DNA of 17,490 nucleotides from DAISLF01 sp964517345 (GCA_964517345.1 CAZFBZ010000031.1:1-17490), one strand, 5' to 3'. Counted from the first letter of the stretch, positions 7,105 to 13,898 are shown. Numbers and translations are program-made. Notes: generated by a model not told the origin, from the letters alone.

Positions 7105-7147
7105 CCGGACTGCCGATTCGGGGCGCCCGAAGGGGCCGTTTCAGGAC

Positions 7148-7176
7148 TTGCGCTTCCGGCGGTCTGTCAGTACAGT
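7148..7176 (+). promoter_or_regulatory. Promoter of the L33 gene
   Basis: TTGCGC (7148-7153), a 17-nt spacer and TACAGT (7171-7176) ending 9 nt before ATG 7186. Both elements with ideal spacing imply a leader of only 2-3 nt. Confidence 0.6.
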
Positions 7177-7185
7177 AGGGCAACT

Positions 7186-7371
7186 ATGCCACGTGGAAAG
7201 CGCACAGTCTTTACGGTGTCCTGCACCGATTGCAGCCAGAGAATCGGCAGCGTCCGTCTGCATAAGCAGAAGGACGGCGTGTCCTGGAAGGACTTCAAGA
7301 TCCAGAAGTTCTGCTCGACCTGCCGCAAGCGTCAGCCGACGAAACTCAAGGAAGAGCGTCACTCCAAGTGA
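7186..7371 (+). CDS. rpmG: 50S ribosomal protein L33, zinc-binding type
   Basis: 61 aa, basic. The two CxxC pairs C13-T-D-C16 and C43-S-T-C46 fit the zinc-ribbon form of L33, with the conserved context VSCTDC and IQKFCSTCRKRQPTKLKE. It is slightly longer than the common 49-55 aa because of short extensions at both ends. It is a large-subunit protein near the tRNA exit site. It stands alone here rather than beside secE/nusG or rpmB. The start is fixed by the promoter 9 nt upstream. The L33 assignment is likely but rests on the cysteine pattern and a few motif residues. Confidence 0.75.
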   Translation: MPRGKRTVFTVSCTDCSQRIGSVRLHKQKDGVSWKDFKIQKFCSTCRKRQPTKLKEERHSK

Positions 7372-7419
7372 TCGCCGCGTCCGCACGCGAACCGCTGGCC
7401 CGGTGGCCGGTCTTCTCCG

Positions 7420-7425
7420 TATAGT
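7420..7425 (+). promoter_or_regulatory. -10 box (TATAGT) of the Nudix gene
   Basis: TATAGT ends 7 nt before ATG 7433, predicting a leaderless transcript. No clear -35 is seen. Confidence 0.55.
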
Positions 7426-7432
7426 GTCGGCC

Positions 7433-7915
7433 ATGCCCCACCCGGAAGAAGTCTATCGTCTGGCCGCGTCGGTCCTGGTGTTTCGGCGGATGCCGGACGG
7501 CGGAACCGAGTTTTTGCTCTTGCACAAGCCACGGAAGAACGATGCTTGGCAGCTGCCCCAGGGCGGCGTGGAGGCCGGCGAGACGCTGACGCAGGCAGCG
7601 ATGCGCGAATTGCGCGAGGAAGCATCCATCGATGGCTGCGCGCTGCTTGGCGAGAGTGCGACGTTCTACCAGTACGATTTTCCCCAGTCGTTCCGCGATT
7701 TCCGCCCCGACAACGTCCGCGGGCAGAAGATCGGGTTCGTGTTCGCTCTCGCGCCCGAGGGTGCGGTCGTGACGGTCGATGGCAAGGAGGTCGACAATCA
7801 CGTCTGGATCGGTCTCCCGCGGCTGGGCGATTACATCCGTCGCGCAGAGTACCGCCGCCTTGTGGAGCAGCTCTACGCCGAGGCCCTTCCGCTGCTGGAA
7901 AAACACCCGCTCTGA
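7433..7915 (+). CDS. Nudix hydrolase, RppH/Ap4A-hydrolase-like
   Basis: 160 aa. The Nudix box spans residues 44-66: G44, E50 and the metal-binding REXXEE core R58-E59-L60-R61-E62-E63. The box Gly that normally follows EEx is Ser65. Preceding WQLPQGG (39-45) and following FYQYDFP are typical of the RppH/diadenosine polyphosphate hydrolase branch (cleavage of nucleoside polyphosphates or 5'-triphosphate RNA ends). The exact substrate cannot be told from sequence. If it is an RNA pyrophosphohydrolase, its substrates here would often be leaderless mRNAs. The start is set by MPHPEEVYRLAASVL, where the first strand begins, and by the TATAGT box. Confidence 0.85.
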   Translation: MPHPEEVYRLAASVLVFRRMPDGGTEFLLLHKPRKNDAWQLPQGGVEAGETLTQAAMRELREEASIDGCALLGESATFYQYDFPQSFRDFRPDNVRGQKIGFVFALAPEGAVVTVDGKEVDNHVWIGLPRLGDYIRRAEYRRLVEQLYAEALPLLEKHPL

Positions 7916-7940
7916 GCCTTCTTTCCCGCTCCCGCCCGTG

Positions 7941-7946
7941 TATCCT
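7941..7946 (+). promoter_or_regulatory. -10 box (TATCCT) of recF
   Basis: TATCCT lies 22 nt upstream of the GTG at 7969. The predicted leader is about 16 nt with no convincing Shine-Dalgarno motif. The -35 is weak. Confidence 0.4.
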
Positions 7947-7968
7947 CGGGGAGAGCTTTTGCCCTGCC

Positions 7969-9075
7969 GTGCGCCTCCAGTCCCTCTCCCTTGAGCAGTT
8001 CCGCAGCTACGACCGCCTGCAGATGTCCCTGCCGGAGGCGGCCGTGCAGCTGTTCGTGGGATCCAACGGCAGCGGCAAGACCAACATCCTGGAATCGCTC
8101 GCGGTGCTCTCTCTCACCAAGTCGTTCCTGCCGGTCGAGGAAGAAGATCTCCGGAGGTGGGGGACCGAGTTCTTCCGCGTGACCGCCGCGGCCCGCACCG
8201 ACGCGGGTGAAGACATCGAGCTGGAGGTTGTCAGCCAGATCACGCCCCGTCGCCAGAAGGCGTGCTTCGTGAACGGTGTGCGCGTCACGCAGTCGGCCAT
8301 GGTCGGACGACTGCCGATCGTCGTGTTCCTGCCCCAGGATTTGTCGCTGTTCACCGGCGCGCCAGCCGACCGCCGGCGTTTCCTGGATCAGATTCTCTGT
8401 CAGGTATCGCCCGAGTACTTCGCATATCTGAGTGAATATCAGAAGCTGCTCAAGCAGAGAAACGCGCTGCTGAGAGCCATCGCGGACGGACGGGGCAAGC
8501 GGGCCGATCTGGCACCGTGGGACACGCAGCTCGCGGACACGGGTGCCCGGGTGACGCTGCTGCGTCTGGAATTGATGGAAACCTTCGGCCTGACGCTGGC
8601 GGAGGAAGTCGCGGCGCTGGGCGAGGAGTGGACAGACGTCCGCATCGCCTACAGGCGCTCCGGTGCTGCGCGCGATCACACCGCTCTGCGCGCGGAGTTC
8701 GAGGAGGCGCTGGCGGCCGGACTCGACCGCGATCTGCTCACGCTCACCACGTCCGTCGGCCCGCACCGCGACGACTGGGAGATCCTCGTCGAGGGGCGTC
8801 CGCTGCAGGCGTTCGCCTCGCGCGGGCAGCAGCGCGTCGCCGTGCTGGCGCTCCTGTTCCTTGAGGCGTCCTATCTGGAGCTGCGTCGTGGCGAGAAGCC
8901 GCTGGTGCTCCTCGATGACATCTTCTCGGAGCTCGACGATCACCATCGCCTGCGCATCATGAACGCGTTTTCCGATCACCAGGTTTTCATGACGTCCACG
9001 CATCTGCCGCCCGCGGGCGAGCTGCCCGCTGCCGCGATCTGGCGCGTCCAGAGCGGCGATGTGGCGCGGGATTGA
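7969..9075 (+). CDS. recF: DNA replication and repair protein RecF
   Basis: 368 aa, the standard length. The GTG start gives MRLQSLSLEQFRSY, the typical RecF opening. Walker A is GSNGSGKT (residues 31-38), the ABC signature region is FASRGQQRVAVLALL, and Walker B is LVLLDDIFSELDDHH, with VFMTSTH after it. Other RecF phrases are FLPQDLSLFTGAPADRRRFLDQ and TTSVGPHRDDWEI. RecF binds DNA at single/double-strand junctions and helps RecO/RecR load RecA. In many bacteria it lies in the dnaA-dnaN-recF-gyrB cluster; here it sits between a Nudix gene and a PH-domain membrane protein, so that cluster is broken. Confidence 0.95.
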   Translation: MRLQSLSLEQFRSYDRLQMSLPEAAVQLFVGSNGSGKTNILESLAVLSLTKSFLPVEEEDLRRWGTEFFRVTAAARTDAGEDIELEVVSQITPRRQKACFVNGVRVTQSAMVGRLPIVVFLPQDLSLFTGAPADRRRFLDQILCQVSPEYFAYLSEYQKLLKQRNALLRAIADGRGKRADLAPWDTQLADTGARVTLLRLELMETFGLTLAEEVAALGEEWTDVRIAYRRSGAARDHTALRAEFEEALAAGLDRDLLTLTTSVGPHRDDWEILVEGRPLQAFASRGQQRVAVLALLFLEASYLELRRGEKPLVLLDDIFSELDDHHRLRIMNAFSDHQVFMTSTHLPPAGELPAAAIWRVQSGDVARD

Positions 9076-9101
9076 CGATGTCCCCGTGCGGCGGGACGGC
9101 G

Positions 9102-9107
9102 TATACT
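9102..9107 (+). promoter_or_regulatory. -10 box (TATACT) of the PH-domain protein gene
   Basis: TATACT ends 7 nt before ATG 9115, the same geometry as for the ABC permease. The transcript should be leaderless. Confidence 0.6.
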
Positions 9108-9114
9108 TGCCCCG

Positions 9115-9717
9115 ATGGACGACCGAAAATTCCTCCACGACAACGAACTGCTGCTCTGCAGTCAGCGGTCGAGCCCGGCGGTGCTGGTATCCAGCGCGCT
9201 GCGTGGTCTGGTGGATGCGCTGATCGCGGGCATCGTCCTCTCGCTCATCCTGCTGGCTGTTCTGACCTTTGTGTTCGAGACGTCGGTGTCGGTCTTCGTA
9301 TACGTCGCTATCTTTGTCATCGCCTACGGCATCGTGTTCTGGCTGCGCTGGAACGTGTGGGCGCACTCGGCGTTCCGCATCACCAGCGAGCGCATTCTGC
9401 TGCAGGCTCCCGAATCGCTCTTCCATCCGCCGCTCAAGACCATCAAGTGGTCGCAGTACCAGGAGAGCCACGTCGGGCATCGCACGATGTTCGATTACCT
9501 CTTCCTTTCGCGCCCGATCGGCATCCGCTACGGCACCGCCGACGCACAGAACGAAGCCTCGTTTCCGTCGCTGCGCTACGGCCAGGATCTCAAGCACTAT
9601 CTGGATAAGATCGACAGTGCGGTGCGCAAAAACGATCCGACCGCCATGAGGCCGTTCGTCGCCAAGCCGCGGGGCAAGCGCGATGTCTCAGCCGATCAGG
9701 GCCACGTCGCGGCGTAG
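9115..9717 (+). CDS. Membrane protein with bacterial PH-like (DUF304/YdbS) domain
   Basis: 200 aa. A 30-residue cytosolic start precedes two membrane helices (about 31-55 and 58-77). Then comes a soluble region with AFRITSERILLQAPESLF, a pattern of the bacterial PH domain (YxITxxRI...), followed by strands to about residue 165 and a charged tail. Such proteins are membrane-anchored with cytoplasmic PH folds; their roles are mostly unknown. Its 3' end overlaps the 3' end of ruvC on the other strand by 30 bp. The fold call is moderate. Confidence 0.65.
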   Translation: MDDRKFLHDNELLLCSQRSSPAVLVSSALRGLVDALIAGIVLSLILLAVLTFVFETSVSVFVYVAIFVIAYGIVFWLRWNVWAHSAFRITSERILLQAPESLFHPPLKTIKWSQYQESHVGHRTMFDYLFLSRPIGIRYGTADAQNEASFPSLRYGQDLKHYLDKIDSAVRKNDPTAMRPFVAKPRGKRDVSADQGHVAA

Positions 9718-10176
9718 GGCGCCGTAGACCGCGAGCGCCAGCGCGTCCGCCGCGTCATCCGGTGTCGGGATCGCGTCCAGATGGAGCATCAATTTGAGCA
9801 TATCCTGGACGTTGCGTTTGGTGGCACCGCCGTCGCCCGTGATCGCCGCTTTCATCTGGAGCGGCGTGGCCTCGAGGTAGGGGATGCCCGCCTCGGCCAG
9901 ACAGAGCAGCAGCACGCCGCGCGCCTGCGCGACGTCGAAGGCGTTGGTGCGGTTGGCGGCGAAGAAGAGCTTTTCGATGACGGCCAGCTCCGGTTTGACC
10001 TCGGACAGGAACGCGGAAAAATCTTCCCGGATCTCCTTCAGGCGGTCACCGGCGGATTGACCGGGTGCCGTTTCGATGGTGAGCCATTCGCAGGGCCGGA
10101 TATCGTGTGCGGACAGCGAATCCACGTAGCCGAGGCCGATGGTTGCCAATCCGGGATCGATGCCGAGAATCCGCAT
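9688..10176 (-). CDS. ruvC: Holliday junction resolvase RuvC
   Basis: 162 aa. It opens with MRILGIDPGLATIG, the RuvC start. The four acidic catalytic residues are in place: D7, E68 (in AVIEKLFFAANRTNAFDVAQARG), D141 and D144 (in DDAADALALA). It cuts four-way junctions as a dimer together with RuvAB, neither of which is in this window. An upstream in-frame ATG at 10215 would add 13 non-conserved residues and is rejected. The gene is divergent from the exported protein at 10260 and convergent, with overlap, with the PH-domain gene. No clear -10 was found for it. Confidence 0.93.
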   Translation of the reverse strand: MRILGIDPGLATIGLGYVDSLSAHDIRPCEWLTIETAPGQSAGDRLKEIREDFSAFLSEVKPELAVIEKLFFAANRTNAFDVAQARGVLLLCLAEAGIPYLEATPLQMKAAITGDGGATKRNVQDMLKLMLHLDAIPTPDDAADALALAVYGALRRDVALIG

Positions 10177-10220
10177 GCGCCTAGCGTCCCAGAGACACGG
10201 TCTTTTGCAATTCATCCGTG

Positions 10221-10249
10221 TTGAAAAAAAGTCAAATTTCTGCTATCCT
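10221..10249 (+). promoter_or_regulatory. Near-consensus promoter of the large exported protein
   Basis: TTGAAA (10221-10226), a 17-nt AT-rich spacer, TGC, then TATCCT (10244-10249): the best sigma-70-like promoter in the window. It ends 10 nt before ATG 10260. The AGAGG between looks like a Shine-Dalgarno but would lie at or before the transcription start. Confidence 0.7.
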
Positions 10250-10259
10250 GAGAGGAAAA

Positions 10260-11855
10260 ATGCACACAGACACACAGCCCCGGCTGCGTCACCGCCACTT
10301 TGTCGCGGCGCCGCTCTTCGCCCTCCTTTTGGGACTGCCGTTGCTCTCGGGCGACGGACGTCAGGCGGCTGCGTCCGCGATTGTGCAGAGCACCGAAACC
10401 GCGACGGACCGCCCGGTCGCTCCTGGCAATGGCATGCGTGGCGTGCTCTTCGCCGGAGGGAGGCTCGACGGAAACGGCGATGCGCTCTTCCTCTCGCGCG
10501 GCTCTGTCCTCCTCACGGGTGACGGCCTGGTGCGTCTGCGCGCCGGTTCCGCAGTCCTGACCGCTCTCGGTGGCGCGCTGCGCGTCGGAGCCGACGCTGG
10601 CGCTCTCACGGTCGCCGCGATCGATACGCCCGTCGTGGTGTCCTTCGGTGACCGCGTACTCATTGTTCCTGCAGGCATGCAGCGCCGCTGGGAAGCCGAC
10701 GCTCCCGCCATGGAAGGCGCCGAAGGTCTGGCCGATCAGATTCACTTCCTGCTCGCGCTTCCGTCAGAATTCCTCCGCGAACAGGTGTCGTTGCTGCGCG
10801 GTTTGCCCGCAGACGGCACGTCGGCAACTCCCGGTGCCACACTGCTGCCCCCGATGCCATCCGCCCTGCTCTTTCCGGCTGCCCAGGAACGTGCGCTGGA
10901 GCGGGACGGTGAGGAGAAAGTCCGCAAGCTGGCCATGTCCATTGCCGCCGGTGACGGAGCCGCCGCTCGCGGATTCCTCGCCGATGAGGCCGTGCGTCTC
11001 GCGCTGCGTCAGGCCGATGCCGAGGCGCTTTCCCGCCTGCTCAACGCATCGCTGTCCTCGCCGAGCGTCCTGCTGGATCTGCTGCCGTTCGTGAGTGATA
11101 CCGATCTGCTGCTCCTTGGCTGCGTACACCCCGCGCTTCGCGATGCCTTCTGGACTGCAGATGCGGCGCTCATGCTTTCGCCATCCGCGCTGCAGACGTG
11201 TCTGTATCAGGTGCCGTCGTCCGATCTGCAGGCCGAAGCGCTCAGCGACCTCGTCCACGATCGTTGGTTCGGTCATCTGCAGACGTTCCTCGCTGCGTCT
11301 CCGGCATCCGGGGCCGAGCTGTCCGCCTTCCTGCGGTCCATGGCGCCGTTCCGCGCCCGTCTGGTGCGACGTGAGTATCCCGAACGCCTCCGCCGCTACG
11401 GTGCCGATATCGATCTGCTCAGCCGCGATCTGCGCGATGTCCTCACAGATGCGGCGAAGGGCGAAGTCTCCGCATGGGCTGAGACCGTCGCTCCGCCTCC
11501 GGCCACCGAGCCGGATTTCCCCGAGCCCGAGGTCATCCTCTCTGCATCTTCCGCCTCTTCCGAAGCCCGCCCACCCGAGCATCCCGACCAGACCCGCGCG
11601 ACCGTCTACGAGGCACTGCGTGCGGCGGGAGCACTCTTCACTACCCAGACGGTCATCCGCGCCGTTACGGACGACAGCGCGGCCGTGGAGGGCATCCTGT
11701 TCTCGACCGCCGCGGGCGATCATTCTTACGACTTCACGTTTGACGTTGCGCGCACCGAACTGCAGGACATCCGCCGCGACGGCGTGCCGCTGCCCTACAA
11801 CCTGCCGCTCGACGCGTTCCTCAAGTGGGTGAACGGCGATACGAGCGGTTCCTGA
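10260..11855 (+). CDS. Large exported or membrane-anchored protein, unrecognised; weak FecR-like region
   Basis: 531 aa. Residues about 12-38 are an N-terminal membrane anchor or signal peptide (Arg/His-rich start, then VAAPLFALLLGLPLLSG). Residues about 60-150 are a run of short beta strands (GDALFLSRGSVLLTGDGLVRLRAG and on) resembling FecR/cupin-like beta structure. Residues about 165-420 are Leu/Ala-rich and helical, with repeated short helices. A Pro/Ser/Glu-rich linker (about 420-455) leads to a C-terminal alpha/beta domain of about 75 residues ending FLKWVNGD. It has a strong promoter, so it may be abundant. The FecR resemblance is weak and no signalling partner is present. I do not recognise the family. 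Confidence 0.7.
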   Translation: MHTDTQPRLRHRHFVAAPLFALLLGLPLLSGDGRQAAASAIVQSTETATDRPVAPGNGMRGVLFAGGRLDGNGDALFLSRGSVLLTGDGLVRLRAGSAVLTALGGALRVGADAGALTVAAIDTPVVVSFGDRVLIVPAGMQRRWEADAPAMEGAEGLADQIHFLLALPSEFLREQVSLLRGLPADGTSATPGATLLPPMPSALLFPAAQERALERDGEEKVRKLAMSIAAGDGAAARGFLADEAVRLALRQADAEALSRLLNASLSSPSVLLDLLPFVSDTDLLLLGCVHPALRDAFWTADAALMLSPSALQTCLYQVPSSDLQAEALSDLVHDRWFGHLQTFLAASPASGAELSAFLRSMAPFRARLVRREYPERLRRYGADIDLLSRDLRDVLTDAAKGEVSAWAETVAPPPATEPDFPEPEVILSASSASSEARPPEHPDQTRATVYEALRAAGALFTTQTVIRAVTDDSAAVEGILFSTAAGDHSYDFTFDVARTELQDIRRDGVPLPYNLPLDAFLKWVNGDTSGS

Positions 11856-11878
11856 TCGCGTCTTTTCCCGGATTTTTT

Positions 11879-12145
11879 ATGGCACTCATCAACCGTCCTC
11901 TTGAGCCCGAGCAGATCCCGCAGCCCGAGCCCGGTGCCGAACCGCGCGTCGTGGGCTGGTCCGAGAGCGGCCATCCGATCTACGAGGCCATTCCTCTTGC
12001 TGATGCCGAGGCCGTAGAGCCGCAGCTCGTCGCCCCGAAGGGCGCCACGGAGGCAGAAATACAGCAAGTGAGAGTTTACAATGAAGGCGTTCGCAAGCGT
12101 CTCGCTGAGCGCGGCATCATCGTGCCGAACTACGACGTGGACTGA
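11879..12145 (+). CDS. Small hypothetical protein with Pro/Glu-rich N-terminus
   Basis: 88 aa, acidic. The first 25 residues are rich in Pro-Glu (PLEPEQIPQPEPGAEP), followed by VVGWSESGHPIYEAI and a C-terminal helical stretch EAEIQQVRVYNEGVRKRLAERG ending in VPNYDVD. There are no Cys, no membrane segment and no signal peptide. It begins 23 nt after the preceding gene with no promoter seen, so it is probably cotranscribed. The start is the first ATG, preceded by a T-run instead of a Shine-Dalgarno. Coding status is supported by consistent codon usage and position; function unknown. Confidence 0.65.
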   Translation: MALINRPLEPEQIPQPEPGAEPRVVGWSESGHPIYEAIPLADAEAVEPQLVAPKGATEAEIQQVRVYNEGVRKRLAERGIIVPNYDVD

Positions 12146-12169
12146 AGTGTCTTCTGACATACTGGACGG

Positions 12170-12175
12170 TACACT
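12170..12175 (+). promoter_or_regulatory. -10 box (TACACT) of the pentapeptide-repeat gene
   Basis: TACACT ends 6 nt before ATG 12182, so the mRNA should start at the A of the ATG. The -35 is poor. Confidence 0.5.
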
Positions 12176-12181
12176 CGCCGC

Positions 12182-12769
12182 ATGGATGTTCTGACGGACC
12201 AGCGGCGGCTGTTTTCAGAAGAAACCTTCACTGGGCTGCAACTTACGGGGCAGGAGATCGCCGGAAAAGAATTTGAGAAGTGCGTGTTCAAGAAGTGCCA
12301 TCTGCTCACCTGCACGTTCTCACACTGCAAGTTTGTCGATTGCCGCTTCGAGGACTCGCTTCTGAGCGCCGTGAAGATCCTGGACAGCGCGTTCCTGGAA
12401 ACGTCCTTCCAGAAAACCAAGGCCATCGGCATCGACTGGACCCGTGCGGGACAGAGCCTGCGGGGACTGAGCTTCACCGGCTGCGTCATCAGCCAGTCGC
12501 TCTTCGGATTCACCAAACTGCCGCAGCTGACCGTCAAAGACTGCGTCGCCCAAGAAGTCGACTTTGCCGAGGCCGATTGCACCAAGGCGGACTTCCGCGG
12601 CACGGACTTCACGAAGGCTATCTTTCATCGCACTAATCTCACGTCAGCCGATTTCCGTCAGGCGTTCAACTACGCAATCGATTTCCGGAATAACACGCTG
12701 AAGAAGGCAAAGTTTTCGCTACCGGAGGCGGTGACGCTGTTGAGCAGTCTGGATATCGTCATTGAGTAA
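12182..12769 (+). CDS. Pentapeptide-repeat protein, Qnr/YjbI-like
   Basis: 195 aa built largely of five-residue repeats with the pattern A(D/N)(L/F)xx, in two blocks: about residues 14-75 (KEFEKCVFKKCHLLTCTFSH, CKFVDCRFEDS) and about 100-180 (EVDFAEADCTKADFRGTDF, TNLTSADFRQA). A short break includes TKAIGIDWTRA. It ends with SLPEAVTLLSSLDIVIE, a C-terminal cap also seen in Qnr-like family members. The fold is a right-handed quadrilateral beta helix that can mimic DNA. Some relatives (Qnr, MfpA, McbG) protect gyrase; whether this one does cannot be told. It is Cys-rich in the first block and has no signal peptide, so it is cytosolic. Confidence 0.85.
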   Translation: MDVLTDQRRLFSEETFTGLQLTGQEIAGKEFEKCVFKKCHLLTCTFSHCKFVDCRFEDSLLSAVKILDSAFLETSFQKTKAIGIDWTRAGQSLRGLSFTGCVISQSLFGFTKLPQLTVKDCVAQEVDFAEADCTKADFRGTDFTKAIFHRTNLTSADFRQAFNYAIDFRNNTLKKAKFSLPEAVTLLSSLDIVIE

Positions 12770-12864
12770 CAGGGGTGGGGTTGGGAGGCTACTCAGTCAG
12801 AGGAAATGCGTCCGGTCTCTCTTCGGATTGAGGCCGGAGGCCGAGATCCGCGCTGAAAAGAAAT

Positions 12865-12939
12865 CCACCAGTCGATCTCGTTCACGGAAAATCCGCACCG
12901 GCTTTGGGTGTAGGGATATGGCAGGGAATCGACTGGTGG
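12865..12939 (-). repeat. 12-bp inverted repeat enclosing the tRNA-Ile 3' end
   Basis: CCACCAGTCGAT (12865-12876) is the exact reverse complement of ATCGACTGGTGG (12928-12939), with 51 nt between. The right arm includes the last acceptor bases and CCA of tRNA-Ile. Read on the minus strand, the second arm is followed by ATTTCTTTT, so it could act as a terminator with a long loop or as a processing structure. The rest of 12770-12930 shows no coding pattern. Confidence 0.5.
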
Positions 12940-13010
12940 GCGATGGCTGATTTGAACAGCCGACCTCGACATTATCAGTGTCGCGCTCTAACCAACTGAG
13001 CTAATCGCCC
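12934..13010 (-). tRNA. tRNA-Ile (anticodon GAT), CCA encoded
   Basis: The minus strand reads as a full cloverleaf: acceptor GGGCGAT/ATCGCCC, D-arm GCTC...GAGC, anticodon stem CGACA/TGTCG with loop CTGATAA (anticodon GAT), variable AGGTC, and T-arm GGCTG-TTCAAAT-CAGCC. Discriminator A and genomic CCA (12934-12936) follow. The mature length is 77 nt with CCA, normal for tRNA-Ile(GAT). It stands outside an rRNA operon here. No clear promoter was identified, and the sequence upstream contains a duplicated 5' fragment of the same gene. Confidence 0.95.
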
Positions 13011-13064
13011 ACGAGGGGAAAGAATGATCGAACGGGCATCGCGCAGTGCGCCTTATTTTCCGAC

Positions 13065-13087
13065 GGCCTGCAGGGCAGGCCTAGGCC
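13065..13087. repeat. Hairpin and palindrome at the tRNA-fragment junction
   Basis: GGCCTGC-AGG-GCAGGCC (13065-13081) is a perfect 7-bp hairpin. It overlaps the palindrome GGCCTAGGCC (13078-13087), which marks the point where similarity to tRNA-Ile stops. Confidence 0.5.
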
Positions 13088-13104
13088 AACTGAGCTAATC
13101 GCCC
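13086..13104 (-). pseudogene. Truncated 5' fragment of tRNA-Ile
   Basis: The first 19 nt of tRNA-Ile (acceptor 5' strand and half of the D-arm) are repeated exactly here, upstream of the intact gene in the same orientation. The identity continues 5 nt into the 5' flank, giving 24 identical bases: 13086-13109 against 12992-13015. A pyrimidine-rich flank (TCATTC...CCCTC) is also partly shared. No matching anticodon or 3' acceptor strand follows, so it is not a functional tRNA. Confidence 0.75.
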
Positions 13105-13231
13105 ACGAGAGGGGAATGACGGGGACAAAGGACCACGACAGACGCCGAATACGCGTCCGTGTGCCGGAAAGGGTACGGACGAACGGTGGACGGGTCAAGC
13201 GTCGGGATGGCCTGTATTGGCTCTAGAGCAC

Positions 13232-13262
13232 AAAAAAACGGAGCGCAGAGCGCTCCGTTTTG
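13232..13262 (-). terminator. Intrinsic terminator of the Ser-rich protein gene
   Basis: A perfect stem ACGGAGCGC/GCGCTCCGT with loop AGA is flanked by A7 on the left and T4 on the right. On the minus strand it ends in seven T's, so it terminates the gene ending at 13281. It could also work weakly on the plus strand. Confidence 0.85.
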
Positions 13263-13280
13263 AAAGCCGTAGAGAGGGGC

Positions 13281-13817
13281 TCAGTTGCCGCTCGAGACCG
13301 AGGACGAGGAGCTGGAGGTCGACGAGACCGAGCTCGACGTGCTGGAGACGCTCGATGCAGCGCTGGACGTGCTGGACGAGGTGCTGGAGACGGACGACGA
13401 CGAGGGCTTCGTCAGGCTCTTGTAGGGGACGATGAGAACCTTTTTCTCGCGCATCTGCATGCGGCCCGTGTTGTTGACTTCGCGCTTGGAGACGCGCTTG
13501 AAGATGAGCGTGCGGCCCTTCTGGAGGACGGTGCCGTCATCACCCTTCATCATCTGCTTCATCTGGCCGCGATTCATCACAGCATCGTCGTGCTCGTACT
13601 TGCGGTTCTCGATGTTGAGATTCTTCTTCTTCAGTTCGCAGCGGGAACGCTGGACGCCGCGCAGCCAGGTGCAGTCGTTCATATCCGGACGGCTGCTGAC
13701 CGACGACGAGGTCGAGGTCGCGGAAGAGGAGCTGCTGCTGGTCTCGGCAGCGAACGACACGGCAGCCGTCGAGAGCAGGACGGATCCGGCCGCGAGGAGG
13801 GACAAAACTTTCTTCAT
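13281..13817 (-). CDS. Secreted Ser/Thr-rich protein
   Basis: 178 aa. The signal peptide is residues 1-24 (MKKVLSLLAAGSVLLSTAAVSFAA). A Ser-rich patch (27-42) precedes a conserved-looking core (43-136) that is basic and has two cysteines (C49, C60), with CTWLRGVQRSRCELKKKNL and a strand-rich end (KKVLIVPYKSL). The tail (138-178) is almost wholly Ser with Thr, Val and Ala. Such tails suggest a flexible, possibly glycosylated, cell-surface linker. The start is the Met of the signal peptide. A strong terminator lies 19 nt after the stop. The core family is not recognised. Confidence 0.8.
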   Translation of the reverse strand: MKKVLSLLAAGSVLLSTAAVSFAAETSSSSSSATSTSSSVSSRPDMNDCTWLRGVQRSRCELKKKNLNIENRKYEHDDAVMNRGQMKQMMKGDDGTVLQKGRTLIFKRVSKREVNNTGRMQMREKKVLIVPYKSLTKPSSSSVSSTSSSTSSAASSVSSTSSSVSSTSSSSSSVSSGN

Positions 13818-13898
13818 AAATAAATAGAGGGACGGGGTAGAAATGCCCGGAGATCCTACCGGATGGCACGCGTGGAGAAAAGTGCCTATTTGGTGAAT

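Noticed and set aside
7117..7131. Hairpin TTCGGG-GCG-CCCGAA after trxB as a terminator
   Set aside because: Only 6 bp and followed by GGGGCC rather than a T-run.
7873..9597. A 574-codon minus-strand open frame across recF and the PH-domain gene
   Set aside because: It is antisense to recF, which has all its motifs; the translation is Arg/Gln/Glu-rich low complexity typical of shadow frames.
10177..10215. An N-terminal extension of RuvC from ATG 10215
   Set aside because: The 13 extra residues are not RuvC-like and the catalytic core begins at the ATG at 10176 (MRILGIDPG).
13015..13104. A second complete tRNA starting at the duplicated 5' fragment, with GTTCGATC as a T-loop
   Set aside because: No 3' acceptor strand complementary to GGGCGAT, no anticodon stem of proper form, and the bases around GTTCGATC do not form a T stem.
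13282..13403. Repetitive plus-strand sequence at the end of the Ser-rich gene as a tandem repeat or CRISPR array
   Set aside because: It is low-complexity coding sequence for Ser/Thr residues, with no regular repeat-spacer structure.
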